Source of the DNA: Tipula vernalis
Taxonomy: Eukaryota > Arthropoda > Insecta > Diptera > Tipulidae
Reading direction: 5' to 3'
DNA: 64,000 bases
Assembly: GCA_958295665.1 (NCBI GenBank)
Contig: OY282559.1
Span: 262,980,057-263,044,056, forward strand
The position numbers and the translations under genes were made by a program. Below, one piece after another: positions 1 through 11,515 of the stretch (positions are counted from its first letter, which is position 1; each line of letters opens with the position of its first letter). The notes under the pieces are model-generated. The model made no database searches. It was not told the origin of the DNA and saw only the letters and a program-made list of their open reading frames with translations.

Positions 1-235
1 TAACACAATCATATCATCATCTTCCCAAGATACCATCATCCCATCGTACCGTCATATCATCATACCATTACAGCATCGTACAATCTACCAGCATACCATC
101 TTACCAATATACCGTCATATAATCATACCGTCGTACCATAATACCATCCTATCATCATACGATCATACCATCATATCATCATATCATCATATCATCATAT
201 CATCGTACCATTATATCATTGTACCATCATACCAG
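1..235. repeat. Degenerate ATC/ATACC short tandem repeat
   Basis: The first 235 bases are almost entirely variants of CAT, ATC and ATACCATC, with runs such as CATATCATCATATC near 170-205. No reading frame or element end is visible. It is a decayed micro/minisatellite that begins outside the window. Confidence 0.85.
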
Positions 236-240
236 CATAA

Positions 241-1235
241 AGGTTTCACACTTCAAATTGAACTTTTTTACATTGCAAATTGAATCTTTCGCATTTCAAA
301 TTGGACCTTTTACATTTCAAATTGAACCTTTAACAAATTATATGAATGGCCAACCAGGATGGAGTTTGGCTATTCCTTAACTGATTTATATTAAATTTGA
401 CCTGTGCGTTGGAAATAGTTTTCTAAAATGATTTTTAGATGAAGTTCTGGAATATGGCCAATTAGGATGGAACTTGGTTATTTTCTAACAAATTTTAGTG
501 AAATTTGACATCCGCGATGGAAATGGGATTGTAAGATTATTTCTAGATGAATTTCTGGAAAATGGCCAAGTATGATGGAAGATGGAACTTGCCTGTTTCT
601 TGACTGATTACGATAAAATTTGACATGTTTTGATTTTTAGATAAAGTTCTGGAAAATTCCTAATTAGGACGGAACTTGGCTATTTCCTAACCGATTATAA
701 TGAAATTCGACGTGTGCTTTGAAAATGGGATTCCCAAATGATTTTTGGATGACGTTCTAGAATATGGTCAATAGAATAAAACTTAACTATTTTTAACCAA
801 TTACGATGAATTTTGATGTTTCCAACGAACAGAACGAAATGAAAAACACGAAAGTTCCTTCATACTTGGCTATATTCCAGAACTTTATCCAAAAATTATT
901 TTGGAATCCTATTTTGAACGCACAAGTCGAATTTCATCATAAAACATTGAGAAGAGTCTAACACTTGGCCATATTCCAAGAATAGAATCCCATTTCCAAA
1001 ACGCACGTTGACTTTCATCATAATCGGTTGAGAAATAGGCAAGTTTCTTCATCCTTGGCCATATTCCAGAACACCATTCAAAATCATTTTAGAATCTCAT
1101 TTCCAAAGCAGATGTCAAATTTCACCAAAATCCGTTAAGAAATAGAGAGATAAGTAACATCCTAATTGGCCATTCATATAATTTGCTAACTTTTCAATTT
1201 GAACTTTTAAAGGTTCATTTTGAGGTTTGAGGTAT
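241..1235. repeat. Fold-back array of about eight 105-bp units
   Basis: A unit containing TGGCCAA..AGGATGG, TTGGCTATT and TAGATGAAGTTCTGGAA recurs about every 105 bases at roughly 348, 453, 565, 660 and 753. From about 850 the same unit appears in reverse complement about three times, for example TTGGCTATATTCCAGAACTT. The outer ends also match: AAATTATATGAATGGCC near 336 pairs with GGCCATTCATATAATTT near 1172. This is a large imperfect palindrome built of tandem units, as in Foldback-type or satellite-bearing non-autonomous elements. No coding capacity is seen. Confidence 0.8.
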
Positions 1236-3030
1236 TAACAGTGACCTTTCTTAAATCTTAAACCATATTTTATGTACAGTTTGGTTAAAATCGGTCAAGG
1301 CGTGTGGATTTGTTTAAATATGATACATATACGCTGTACGTACTTACGTAGATACAAACACTCACTTATATAGATTGCTCAACTAAACACATATCTAACC
1401 CCAACTCAACCCCAATTCAACCCGCAAACGGCCTCCAACTCCACCATCGACCCAAGCGCAAACTCTCTTTCAATTCAATCCTAAAACCAGCATGTATAGG
1501 GCATTGGTCAACTGCTCACTATATCTTAATCCAAAACCAACTCAACTCCAACTCAACTTCAGCCCAACCCGCACATTGACCCGTAACTTAACTTTAAAAG
1601 CTTTTCAAATCTCCGCCTTGACCATAGAAACAGATTGGCGAAAACAAATTCTAAACCGGACAAGCCGTTCTCGAGATACCATGGGTACAGACATCCAAAC
1701 AGATGGATGGACATTTTTTTTTTCCCCCTTTTTTAAACTCAGGGACTTTTAAAACGTCGAGAAACGTGGTTTTGTACCCACCAAGGTTTTGTTCATTATT
1801 GACAGGTCTTTTTAGACCAAAGTAATTCTACGTTTGATGCCATCTTTCATGTATCAAGTTATTTTTGGATGTGATGGTGAGGTTTAAATATGATTTATTT
1901 TACTCGACTGGATCTCAAGCTTTTTGTAGTGACTTCCCATTTAAAACTTGTGATAATATTTGTGAGTCAAAATTCGTTTTTTTTCGACAATTTATTCAAA
2001 CCAGCACAATTAGTTCGAACTACATAGTAGTAATAATTCAAAATTTATAAAATTCCTTAACAGTAGCAGCATGTCCCGATTTCAAAAGGATTTTTTTAGT
2101 TTGATATTGAATCGCATATGCGTTCAGTTTAAAATAACGGCTTTTTGAGAATTTTCTAAATTTTTGGAAATTGATCGGAATTCTTAAGCTTTCTATTTCA
2201 CAGTTTTCGATAATTTCAAAATTATTCGAGATTATTTGAGATTTTCGAGATTAATAAATTCATTCGGATATTATACAAATATAGTCTTTTAAAATTATTC
2301 GAACTTTGATAAAGGCATTGATTTGCATAGCTCAGTTTCTCAAATTTTCCAAACTATTCAACAACTTCAGGGTTCATTTTGGTATTATTGAAGACCTTTA
2401 GACTTCCATTTTTCTGTGGATTAACGTGTTTCGGTCTGATCTGTAAAATTTTTAGAATTTTCGATTTTTTGGATATTTAAACAAACTATAAATATATTAT
2501 CTGTGATTTTGGCCCAGATCGTAAAAGAAAGTTGTATTGCTCTGTTTGTTACTAACTGAACAAAATGAAAAATTATGAAAAAATTTAAAAGTACAAAGTC
2601 AACATTTAATTATTAAGTATGGAAATGAAACTTCTCGCTTCGTGACAGATTTTATAAATTCATTTTACGTACAAGAACCTCAAATATCGATAGTTGAATA
2701 ATTATTGTTAAAATTGTAGGGTAATCACAAGAGCGCTTGTAAAATGCGGAATAAAATTATAATTCTTAGCCTTTAAACTCCCCCCATACATATCTACAAT
2801 GCATGATATACGAGTTATAGATACAGTGTATTTACATAAATCCATAATAGTTGAATATGCCAGAGTAAGTTGCTTTGCTATAGAACACGATTTGCATCGA
2901 TAATAAACAGGTAGATCCAATTATTACTCAATTTTCTTTTCTTTTGTTAATAATCATAATACATAAGTTTCTTATTGAATATTGCAACAATAACACAAAT
3001 GACTTAATTTTTATACCTAATGCCATTCAT

Positions 3031-3034
<4 letters not shown>
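1236..3034. other. AT-rich DNA, no recognised gene
   Basis: Contains C-rich AACTCAACCCC-type low complexity (about 1385-1600), and an open frame at 1492-1752 whose translation is low-complexity and resembles nothing known. At 2130-2330 there is a stretch rich in ATTATTCGAGATTTTCGAG, the same flavour as 33960-34440 and 63220-63960. Nothing else is supportable. Confidence 0.6.

Positions 3035-3085
<51 letters not shown>
3035..3085. repeat. (CT)n microsatellite
   Basis: About 25 uninterrupted TC dinucleotides followed by a short TATC run. Flanks are AT-rich and non-coding. Confidence 0.97.
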
Positions 3086-3095
<10 letters not shown>

Positions 3096-3688
3096 ACTAA
3101 CTATACACTAATTATAAAAACCAAACTGCTATTTAAATAATTCTTTAATTTTAAATTATTTTTCAAAATTTTAATATTCTATTACATATAACTTAATTTA
3201 AAATTTAATATTTGTTTGTTTCATTTCATTTAATTATGTTTTCAAAATTAAAATATTATATCTCATTACATTATATATTTAAATAGTTATGTAGCAATAA
3301 ATTAAATTTATACATAAATAAATAATAATTGGAATAGATTTAACTCTGTCATTATTACCAACATTACCAAATTAAAATAATTTTAAAAACAATTCAAACA
3401 TTTATTTTGATATTGTTAGCAGAAAAATATTCTTCTTACATAAAATATTCAGTTCGATGAAAGTTATTGATAAAAGTTATTTAAGGTATCTTTGAACGCA
3501 GGGCTGTATTTTAACTTAAAAAATTTAAATAAATAATTAGAACACAATTTAATGTTTTTAAGACAACGGGAAATCGAAAAAGGAGTGGAATGACCAACTA
3601 GGTCATCTATTGGGCAAATAAAATAAAAATAAAAAGTTTATTGGTAAATATGGGTTCCGTGGTTCGATTATTCTTTTTTTTAAAGAAC

Positions 3689-3933
3689 TGTTTCAGTTTT
3701 TGTGGACTGTATTACTCTTCGTTGTTTTACTTATTTTTATCATTTACACTCGTTACTTTTACCACGCATAATTTAATAATAAAAAACACTAATTACGTTT
3801 TTACCATTCTTTATTATTTCAACCATTATAAGTGAGACCCTGGACACAAATCTCCATGTCGTTTTTTTTTTTATGTTACGTGTTACCTCATTCAACTTTA
3901 TTTCCTTTTTTTTAACAGCGGCTGTTTTCTTAA
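3689..3933 (+). repeat. Dispersed 245-bp repeat, copy 1
   Basis: Nearly identical in direct orientation to 16660-16912, from TGTTTCAGTTTTTGTGGACTG through AACAGCGGCTGTTTTCTTA. The flanks of the two copies differ on both sides, so this is a short dispersed element rather than a segmental duplication. The short open frame across it (conceptual VTFTTHNL..ILYYFNHYK) is shared by both copies but looks like AT-rich noise. Confidence 0.8.
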
Positions 3934-3939
3934 GCATTA

Positions 3940-4475
3940 AGCATTAATAATAATTAATTTTTTAGATTATTTTGAATCGTAAAAATATTCAAATTAACAC
4001 TAATTCACAATTTTTTTTAATAATTTTTGGTTATGTTTTTATTTGCTTTCAAGATGTATCCATAAAATTTGCTATAAAAAAAACAGTAACAAAATACTTT
4101 ATCTTTGTCTCTCTGATGGATTATTATTTTTTTGTCTTCTTCCAACTTCAAGTCAGCTCAGTCAACTTTTCACAGTGGAATTGGGGCTTTAATGTTTAAT
4201 TTGGTTAAATTTTTTCAGATATGTAATGCCTCAATTCCACTGTGAAAAATTGACTGAGCTGACTTGAAGTTGGAAGAAGACAAAAATAAATAATCCATCA
4301 GAGAGACAAAGACAAAGTATTTTGTTATTGTTTCTTTTATAGCAAATTTTATGAATACATCTTGACAGCAAATAAAAACATAACCAAGAATTATTAAAAA
4401 AAATTTTGAATTAGTGTTAATTCGAGTATTTTTACGATTCAAAATAATAATCTAAAAAATTAATTATTATTAATG
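3940..4475. mobile_element. Palindromic MITE (fold-back), about 250-bp arms
   Basis: The sequence 3940-4190 is repeated in reverse complement at 4225-4475, centred near 4207. The same 75-residue conceptual peptide can be read inward from both sides, which is purely a result of the palindrome. The inner ends carry TTCACAGTGGAATTG and its complement. A partial third copy follows at 4562-4695 and a fourth, + orientation, at 5560-5735. Confidence 0.85.
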
Positions 4476-4561
4476 CTCACATCAGAATTATTTTTTCGAA
4501 TATTTTCGATCACACATTAGACTTTACCATAAAAATTGCAAACTTTAAAATTTTCTTAGTG

Positions 4562-4695
4562 TTTTGACAGCAAACAAAAACATAACCTAGAATAACCAAA
4601 AATTATTAGAAAAATGAAGTATTAGTGTTAATTCGATTATTTTCACGTTTCAAAATAATCTAAAAGTTTAATTATTATTAATACTCATATCAGAA
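4562..4695 (-). repeat. Partial copy of the 3940-4475 palindrome arm
   Basis: Reads TGACAGCAAACAAAAACATAA, then TTAGTGTTAATTCGA and TTCAAAATAATCTAAAA, matching 4365-4500 with scattered differences. This makes a tandem direct duplicate of the right arm. Confidence 0.75.
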
Positions 4696-4749
4696 TTATT
4701 TTATTCAAATTATTTCCGTCATAAAATACAATATTAAAAAAATCGTTCC

Positions 4750-5340
4750 CATAAAAATAACAAACAATTAAAATTATCAGCGGGTGCGAGAAATATTTTT
4801 CATCGGTACACAATATTTATGTACATGTATTAGTTGGACTGCCATAAAATATTCTCGATTTGATACTTTTTTTTAATTTCGACCTCAGTGCACTAACACA
4901 GATACACTTTTTTTGTAAGTAAAAACTTGACTGACTCCGTTGTGTGTCTCGTTCACACAACCACCGATTTTATATTTTTATCTCAAGTTATTTTTACTGA
5001 CAAACTTTGATTCACAGTGGAATTGAGGCATTATAAGTTGAAATCTAGCAAACTAAAGCCTGAATTCCATTGCGAATAAAAGTTTGTCAGTCAAAATAAA
5101 GGGAGATAAAAATATAAAATCGGTGGTTGTGTGAAAGAAACACAAAACGAAGTCAGTCAAGATTTTACTTACATCAAATGTGTGTTTGTATTAGTGGGTC
5201 GCCATAATTATGGTCAAAAATTATCAAAATCGAAGTCATTTTATGGTTATCCAACTAATATATGCACACAAATTTTGTGTACGAACGCAAATTTTTTGTC
5301 GCACACTAAGTTAATTAAAAGTTTGTTATTTTTATGGAAA
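4750..5340. mobile_element. Second palindromic MITE, about 280-bp arms
   Basis: Left arm 4750-5028 and right arm 5058-5340 are inverted copies. Landmarks are CCATAAAAATAACAAAC, TATTAGTTGGA..CCATAAAAT, CACAACCACCGATTTTATAT and CTGACAAACTTT. The centre (about 5030-5058) is flanked by GGAATTGAGGC / GCCTGAATTCC. This inner motif resembles the inner motif of the 3940-4475 palindrome, so the two belong to related families. Confidence 0.85.
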
Positions 5341-5559
5341 GTGTCATAATTTTTTTTGGTGGTTGCTTCTAAAATAGCTGTGATAATAAAAAAATATAAA
5401 GTTTGTGTACAGTTAAATTGTGATAAATTGGGATCAATTGTGATAATATCGCTAAATGCTATTATTGGCAATTTAATAAAGTAATCGTTTTTTTTTAAAT
5501 AATTTATTGGTGATGAAAAAGCCAAATTAAAACTCCAAGTGAAAACCAAAAATGTATTA

Positions 5560-5735
5560 TTTTTATTTTTTGCTGTCGCTGTCAAAATTTATCAAGATAT
5601 TTGTGCTATAAAAAAAAATAAAAAAAACATGCTTTATCTTTGTCACTCCAATGAATTTTTTTTTTGTTGTCTTCTTTCGACTTGAAGTCAGTTCAGTCAC
5701 ACATTGGAATTCAGACTTAAATTTTATTTCATGTT
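5560..5735 (+). repeat. Diverged copy of the 3940-4190 MITE arm
   Basis: Shares GCTATAAAAAAAA, CTTTATCTTTGTC, TTGTCTTCTT and ACTTGAAGTCAGTTCAGTCA with 4055-4175, then ends in ATTGGAATTCAGAC. It lies just outside the second palindrome, so the block 3940-5735 may be one compound fold-back insertion. Confidence 0.7.
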
Positions 5736-5852
5736 TGTTTTTAAATTTAAATGACAGATAACAAATAAAAATTCACTAAAAAAAGATTCGTGAAACCAGT
5801 CACATATCAATCAATAGGAAGTCTACAAATTTGCGATACAGTTCTCTCCGTT

Positions 5853-6105
5853 CTTGGTTTTAATTTCAGCTACACGAACCTTACCATCGGAACCTGGAAA
5901 CAACGCTACGACCAAACCCATCACCCAATTCGCAACTAACGGGCTATCGTTCAAGAGAAGAACAACATCGTCCAACTTCAAGTCTGGTTTTGTATCCTTC
6001 CATTTAGTACGACATTGTAAAGTATGGAGATACTCGATTGAATAACGCTTCCAAAAACTTTGGACGGCGCATGTTACTTTCTTCCATTTACTAAGTGATA
6101 AAATT
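5853..6105 (-). pseudogene. BEL/Pao integrase C-terminal (DUF5641-like) fragment
   Basis: On the minus strand this translates without stops from an LSKWKKVTCAVQSFWKR-like start through EYLHTLQCRTKW, a PDLKLDDVVLL segment and a WVMGLVVALFPGSDGKVRV segment to a stop near 5853. The FWKRW..EYL..LQ.R.KW pattern and the L.VGD.VL / GRV...PG.DG.VRV pattern are the hallmark of the domain after the integrase core in BEL/Pao elements. It is probably the missing 3' part of the BEL/Pao body at 13108-16051, with Gypsy and Copia now lying between. The Gypsy 3' LTR abuts it at about 6097-6105. Confidence 0.85.
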
Positions 6106-6354
6106 TATTACGTGTGTATCACGCGACTGTTAAACAAGAAGTTTTTTCTTTTTATATAAAATAAAATTACAAAAATGCTTAGTATAAAAAAGGTGTTTCC
6201 ACACGTCAGAAAAGTGAATTTAAAAAAAATGAACGCACCCAATATTTTGACATTTGTCCAGGGTGCCAAACCCGACTGACTCCATGACAAATTAAACAAA
6301 ACAAAAAAATGTAATTACAAAAATATCTGTCAAAAATGTCGACATTTCGCCACA
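6097..6354 (-). repeat. Gypsy 3' LTR (putative)
   Basis: On the minus strand a purine tract CTGGTGGGGGAGTA (6357-6370) is followed by TGTGGCGAAATGTCGAC, the expected polypurine tract and LTR start. The other boundary is placed at TTTTATCA (6097), where BEL/Pao coding sequence resumes. This gives about 258 bp with TG..CA ends. No matching 5' LTR was found, so the boundary is inferred. Confidence 0.55.
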
Positions 6355-6396
6355 ATACTCCCCCACCAGTAAAAACCTGATTTTTACAAAACTTGA

Positions 6397-8643
6397 AACG
6401 TTCTATCTGAAACGTGCAGGAACGCTAATTGTTCGTCCTGTCCTGGTAGTAGACTGTGCTGGCGCCTGACGTACATCCGCGTCACAATCGAAATTTACTC
6501 TTTTGGCCTGTTTGAATGTAGGAACAACTGAAGTATTTCGCATAGGCGGATTCGACACGTCATTATCTTTCTCCTGGAAAACTTGCTCGGTGACCGAGGT
6601 CTCACTGTAACAAGGCTTAAGACGGTCAATCGAAACTCTGACTTGCTTACCATTGGCGTTAATAGCGAAATTTTTCTCGCTGCAATCAATGACCTCATGC
6701 GGACCGGTATACGGTGGCTACAACGATCTCTTCACCGAATCTGTTCTTAAAAATAAGTGTGCACAAGTTTGTAGATCCTTACTCACGAAGATGTTATCTT
6801 TACAATGACGCGATGCCGGCGTAGGCCTGATCTCATCGAAATGCATCCTTGGGTTCTGAATGAATTCCGATTGTGGAATGTTGTTGCTACATGTCTGATC
6901 AACGAACGCACTAGGTATCCGCACCGTGGTGCCAAAAACAAACTCAGCAGGTGATGATCGCAGCTCCTCACTGAAAACAAGTCTAGATGTCGGAACTGTC
7001 TAGGCGATGCTTTGTTAAGATTTTGGCTAAATGCATACGTCAAAGGTTTATGATCAGTATACAATGTAAACTTACGTCCCTCTAAAAAATACCTGAAATG
7101 TTTAACACCCGCATACGCCGCGAGTAATTCCCGATCATAGGTACTATATCTGCGTTGTGTATCCATAAGTTTAATGGAAAAAAAACTAAGTGGCTGCCAA
7201 TCGTCTGCAACGAATTGCTGTACGACTGCACCAATTGCAACATCAGATGCGTCAACCATTATTGCCAAACGAGCGGAAGCGGATGGATGTGCTAAAAGGG
7301 TAGCTTGACTTAATTTCATCTTGCATTCTGTGAATGCTTTGATGGTCTCCGGTGTCCATACGATCAGAACTTTGCTATTCTTTTTGTATCCTTTCAAAAA
7401 GTTGTTCAGAAATAACTGATCGACGGCTGCATTAGGTATGAAACGACGATAGAAGTTGATCATACCTAAGAATCGTTTTAGTTATTTCACAGTACTGGAT
7501 TGTTGGAAATCCTGAATGACCTGAACACGTACTTGAGCGGGTAGAATGTCCTGACTAGTCACTGTGTGACCTAAAAATTTAATGTCAGATTGTGTGAATA
7601 CACACTTTTCTACGTTTATCACAAGGCCATGCTCCGTCAATCTTTGCAAAACTGTTTTTAAATGCTCCAGATGCTCATCGAACGATTTTGACGCCACTAA
7701 CACGTCGTCCAGGTAAACAAAACCGAATTCCAACCCTCTCAACACGGCGTGCATCAAACGTTGAAAAGACTGGGCCGCATTACGCAAACCAAAAGTCATT
7801 TGGCAGAACTCAAACAAGCCGAAAGGTGTTGCAATCGCGGTTTTTGGGATATCGGAAGACTCTATTGATATCTGATGGTATGCCTGCATTAAATCCAATG
7901 TTGAAAATACTCTACAACCTTCGAGTTGGTATGAAAAATCCTACAAATGCGGAATGTGATATCGAACAGGGATATTAATTCTATTGAGAGCACGGTAGTC
8001 ACCACACGGTCTCCATTCGCCGTTCTTTTTCTTGACCAAATGCAGAGGACTGGACCATGGACTGTTACTAGGTCTACATATTCCTTGTGCGACTAAATTG
8101 TCAAACTCGTCCTTGGAAATTGTAAACTTATCTGGCGCCAAACGGCGCGCTTTACACGATATTGTAAGACCTATAGTTTCCAACCTATGAGTAACATTAT
8201 GTTTGACAATACTTGACCCAAACACGCGTTTGGTAACTTCCGGGAAATCGGTAATCAACTGTTGTACTGCAGGATGCAACGTTGTCTTATCAATAAAAGA
8301 TAACGCGGTAATTTGATCGGTTCCTAGCAGACCAGTGGTGAACAGAGAAGTCACCGATAAGTCTACGTCTTTGAATATCTACCAGGAGACCTGTACTTCT
8401 GAGAAAATCTGCTCCGATAATGGGCAGTGTGACGTCTGCAATAATGAAGCCCCATGTGAAATCATGGCGAAGACCGAATAGATTAAATGTAGCGTCGATG
8501 TTTGACATTTTGGTTAAACTGACAGGAAAAACTGATACATCAGCCCCTGTATCAATCAAAAAGTTAACTCCCGCATTTATCTCGAATATTAATAGGACTT
8601 GATAACTGACCATCTCTGTTTGTCGCCGCAAGCTGATGGTCAT
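6397..8643 (-). pseudogene. Ty3/Gypsy pol, integrase core deleted (CsRn1-like)
   Basis: Domains in minus-strand order. The protease is FLIDTGADVSVFP near 8560-8530. RT begins in the 7941-8354 segment (ICRPSNSPWSSPLHLV.KK) and continues in 7482-7898 with [13 protein letters not shown] and the catalytic [11 protein letters not shown]. RNase H lies in 6783-7463 (MVDASDVAIGAV, TYDRELLA, LYTDHKPL). At about 6960-7000 the RNase H reading ends at PRQFRHLDLF and jumps into SEELRSSPAEFVFGTTV, which normally lies after the DDE core, so the zinc finger and catalytic core are deleted. The C-terminus (YTGPHEVIDCSEK..VSIDRLKPCY) ends at a stop near 6397. Frameshifts and stops separate the RT blocks. The DTGA and YLDD motifs survive, but the element cannot integrate by itself. 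Confidence 0.9.
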
Positions 8644-9765
8644 CTAGTTTTTTGTATTGTCAATAGGAGAAACTGTAGCACCAGTGAACTTCGCGTGAGG
8701 CTTACATCCTACAGCACAATGTAAAGCTTTTTCGCCAAAACGACCATGATAAAAACACTCGTTGTTACGGTTGATTGTACGATTTCTTGAAGGGGATCGG
8801 TATGAATTATTACGACCTGTGTGTAAATTGAAACGGGAACGATCACGAGAGCGAGCTCCTTGCTCACCTTTGATCAACGCGCTTATTTCCGACAACATTT
8901 GCACCCGGAATTTCTCGAATTTATCCTCCAACTCATGGCTTGCTAACATCTCCTTTGATGTAGCTTGTTCCACTAAATTAACATGGGTCTGCTTCATGGT
9001 TTCGAAAACATTATCGGCACGCTCGGCAAATACCGCTAGTGGTACGTCGTTCGCAAATGAGGCAAGCACTATTTGCACCTGCTGCGGAAGACGACTCAAC
9101 CACATTTGCCTAACTGCGTTTCACTAAACAAAGTGCCCGCGTTCAACTTAAATTTTGCCAATAACTGCGAATTTTTCATGTCGCTCAATGTCAAGCCATG
9201 CATAATGTTATGCAGTTTGGTTTTCTCGGACTCCCCCAACACGCGGATAACCTCCTGTTTAAATGTAGAGTATGGTTCATCGCCTTTGTCACGAGTAATT
9301 AAATCAGCAAAAGTATTATGCAATCTTGAATCTAACGCACTAACGGCATGTGAATATCTCATGCCTTCGAGCTTAATATTGGCAACGCTGGACTGTTGCT
9401 CCAAGATCTCGAACCAGACCAACAGAGTTCTGATTGTATAATGGCTGAGAAGCCTTGAAAGCCACATGAGCGACAAAATTACTCGACTGAAGTGCCACTG
9501 GTTTAAAATTTCCCGACTTAATATCACCAGAACTGACGGACGACGAAAGTGAATCACGCAAAACCTGGATTTTAGAATCAATCAACTCCTGGAGCTGAAT
9601 TTGTGTCATTGTAATGGTCTGCTCTACGGCGGCAGGGTCAGAGGTTGCTTCACCCTTCTCAGAATCACGTGCGCCCGCATCATCACCGACGAAAGAACGC
9701 GAGATCGAACAAATTAATAAAAATATAACCGACAAAATGAACAATGTGACGATGATATCAAACAT
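8644..9765 (-). pseudogene. Gypsy gag (CsRn1-type zinc motif)
   Basis: The segment from MFDIIVTLFILSVIF (near 9765) contains a hydrophobic start, an acidic linker, a long capsid-like segment (about 9096-9581, including YTIRTLLVWFEILEQQ and DKGDEPYSTFKQEVIRVLGESEKTKLHN) and a basic arginine-rich C-terminal part. The end carries CFYHGRFGEKALHC..GC, the variant zinc motif found in CsRn1-clade Gypsy gags rather than a CCHC knuckle. At least two frameshifts break it. It directly precedes the protease at 8643 on the minus strand, as expected for gag-pol. Confidence 0.82.
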
Positions 9766-9984
9766 TCTGACAAAAAATTAAACGCGCTGAAGAGATTGGC
9801 ACACTGGTAAACAAATACAAAAATAAAGGGTACTTACAAACTGTATTGAAAAAATAATCGCCACAATGTGCGTTCCAAACAAGCTGATACTGATAATGTC
9901 GTCCAAAATTTGATGATGAAATAATTTTGATGCCTCGTTGAAAATGACCGAAAATAATTTTGTTGAAAATCCGGAATAACTTGC
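9766..9984 (-). other. Gypsy 5' leader fused to truncated Copia
   Basis: Minus-strand sequence upstream of the Gypsy gag carries no identifiable LTR. At about 9985 it meets Copia RT coding sequence (GSIVVSQEKYKSF) in mid-domain. The junction implies loss of the Gypsy 5' LTR and of the Copia 3' half by deletion or recombination. Confidence 0.6.
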
Positions 9985-10870
9985 GTAAATGATTTGTACT
10001 TTTCTTGGCTAACAACAATTGATCCATTTTCCCGATGCTCTATTTTCACACCAAGAAAATTATCGAGAGAACCAGTCGTAGTATTAAATTCTTGTCGTAA
10101 AATTCTTAAAAACTCAGCAATTTCTTTCTCTTCACTACCGACAACTAGACCATCATCGACATAAATTGCTACATACATTTGAACTTTATTGCGCTTTCGA
10201 TAAACGAGACAAGGATCTGCAACACTGTTTTTAAAATCTGCTTTCTTCATGAATTCCATGAACTGTTTGTTCCAACATCGTGGCGCTTGCTTTAGCCCGT
10301 ACAAACTTCTTTTCAACATACATACTCTACTCGAACTGTACCAGTTTCATTTTATTAGCAGCCGCTACAGCTAACAAAGTTCGTATAGTGTCATATCGCG
10401 CCACAGGACTGAAAGTGTCTTCGTAGTCGATTCCTCTCATTCGACTTCAGAACTTCAGAGAATGAGTTTGGATCTTGATATTTAACAGCAACTCTTGCCA
10501 TCATAGAAAATTCATCACCTTCCATCCAAGCTGGTTTTCTTCGTTGCCTTTCGCTTTTTCGATTTTCTATAGAAAACGCCTTACTATTTTGTGTTGATTC
10601 ACTCGTTTGCTCCATTCCAGTTGAATTTTCCGTCTCGCCATATTGGTCGTAATTCCGACTTCCTTCAGAAGTGGACGACGTAAAAAACTCCCTCTGAGTT
10701 TGATTTCCCTTGTCTTGGTATCTGACCTTTTTTGGCTCTTCTCTTATTTCAGATGACAATTTAGACCGATTTTGGTCCAGAACTTCTTCTTGACAAACAT
10801 CAAATACCGCAGTATCGCTGCGCAAATTGCAAACGACTTCTGGCTTGAATTTCACGTCATGGCTCATGGC
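9985..10870 (-). pseudogene. Ty1/Copia reverse transcriptase fragment
   Basis: The segment 10391-10867 encodes a serine/glutamate-rich linker ending SERQRRKPAWM, the usual start of the Copia RT region, then EVLKSNERN. Near 10440-10320 an RT stretch [19 protein letters not shown] is followed by a deletion. The frame then resumes with SLYGLKQAPRCW and reaches the catalytic MYVAIYVDDGLVVGS (about 10130-10170). It ends abruptly at about 9985, where Gypsy leader begins. RNase H and the 3' LTR are absent. The YVDD box is retained, but stops and the internal deletion make it non-functional. Confidence 0.88.
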
Positions 10871-10979
10871 TACTTTCCTTTTAGAAGTGATCCAGACTCG
10901 AAAATCATCTTTGTCATTGACATATCCAACAATGCTGTGTCATCAAGCTTCGAGCGGAAACTCTTGTTTATATGAACGT

Positions 10980-11515
10980 AGCATCCAGTGCCGAAAATTT
11001 TTAGATGATCAAGTCTTCCTATACTGTCCGATTATACCACAATTCATAAGGGACTTTATTCTGAACTGACGATTTTCCAGTGCGATTTAATAAATATGCT
11101 GCGGTGTTACAGGCTTCTGCCCACAATCCTTTCGGTAATTTGCTTGGATTCAACATAGACCGTGCTGCTTCAACAATAGTTCTATTTTCGCGTTCCGCTG
11201 CACCGTTTTGCTCAGGTGGTGAAGTAATAACGTGCTCTTCCAAACGACTCTGTGGTCATTGGTCCATTGACATCTGCGTGGATCAATTCTCCAGTAACTG
11301 TCGGACGATTTATCCGTTGCTTGAATGGTATATGGCTTATGCATTTTTAATAAAGCACATCCATCACAGAATTCTTCATTGTCATTTTCCACTTTAATGT
11401 TCATTTGTTTCAAAACATTCTTTATATGCTGTTTATTTTGATGACCAAACCTCTCGTGATACACTTGCAGTGTTTCGTATGATTTCACTAAATTCACTTG
11501 TACGTACATTCACTT
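10980..11515 (-). pseudogene. Copia integrase region, internally deleted
   Basis: From about 11509 the minus strand reads YHERFGHQNKQHIKNVL..FCDGCALLK, the HHCC zinc-binding module. GELIHADVNGPM follows with the first catalytic Asp. The sequence then jumps directly to TSPPEQNGAAERENRTI, which contains the third catalytic (Glu) region. The second Asp segment (normally SDNG-type) is missing, so the core was deleted in place. The frame continues through KLPKGLWAEACNTAAYLLNRT to about 10990. Confidence 0.87.

Noticed and set aside
1492..1752. 86-codon open frame
   Set aside because: Low-complexity composition from AACTCAA-type repeats and a poly-T run; no domain or splice context.
3641..3835. 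Short hydrophobic frame also present at 16627-16839
   Set aside because: Shared only because the DNA is repeated; the two frames differ by frameshift and show no conserved protein-level pattern.
3972..4442. Two similar 75-codon peptides on opposite strands
   Set aside because: They are mirror readings of the two palindrome arms, so not independent evidence for coding.
8762..9441. Long + strand frames over the Gypsy gag
   Set aside because: Antisense shadows of the minus-strand gag.
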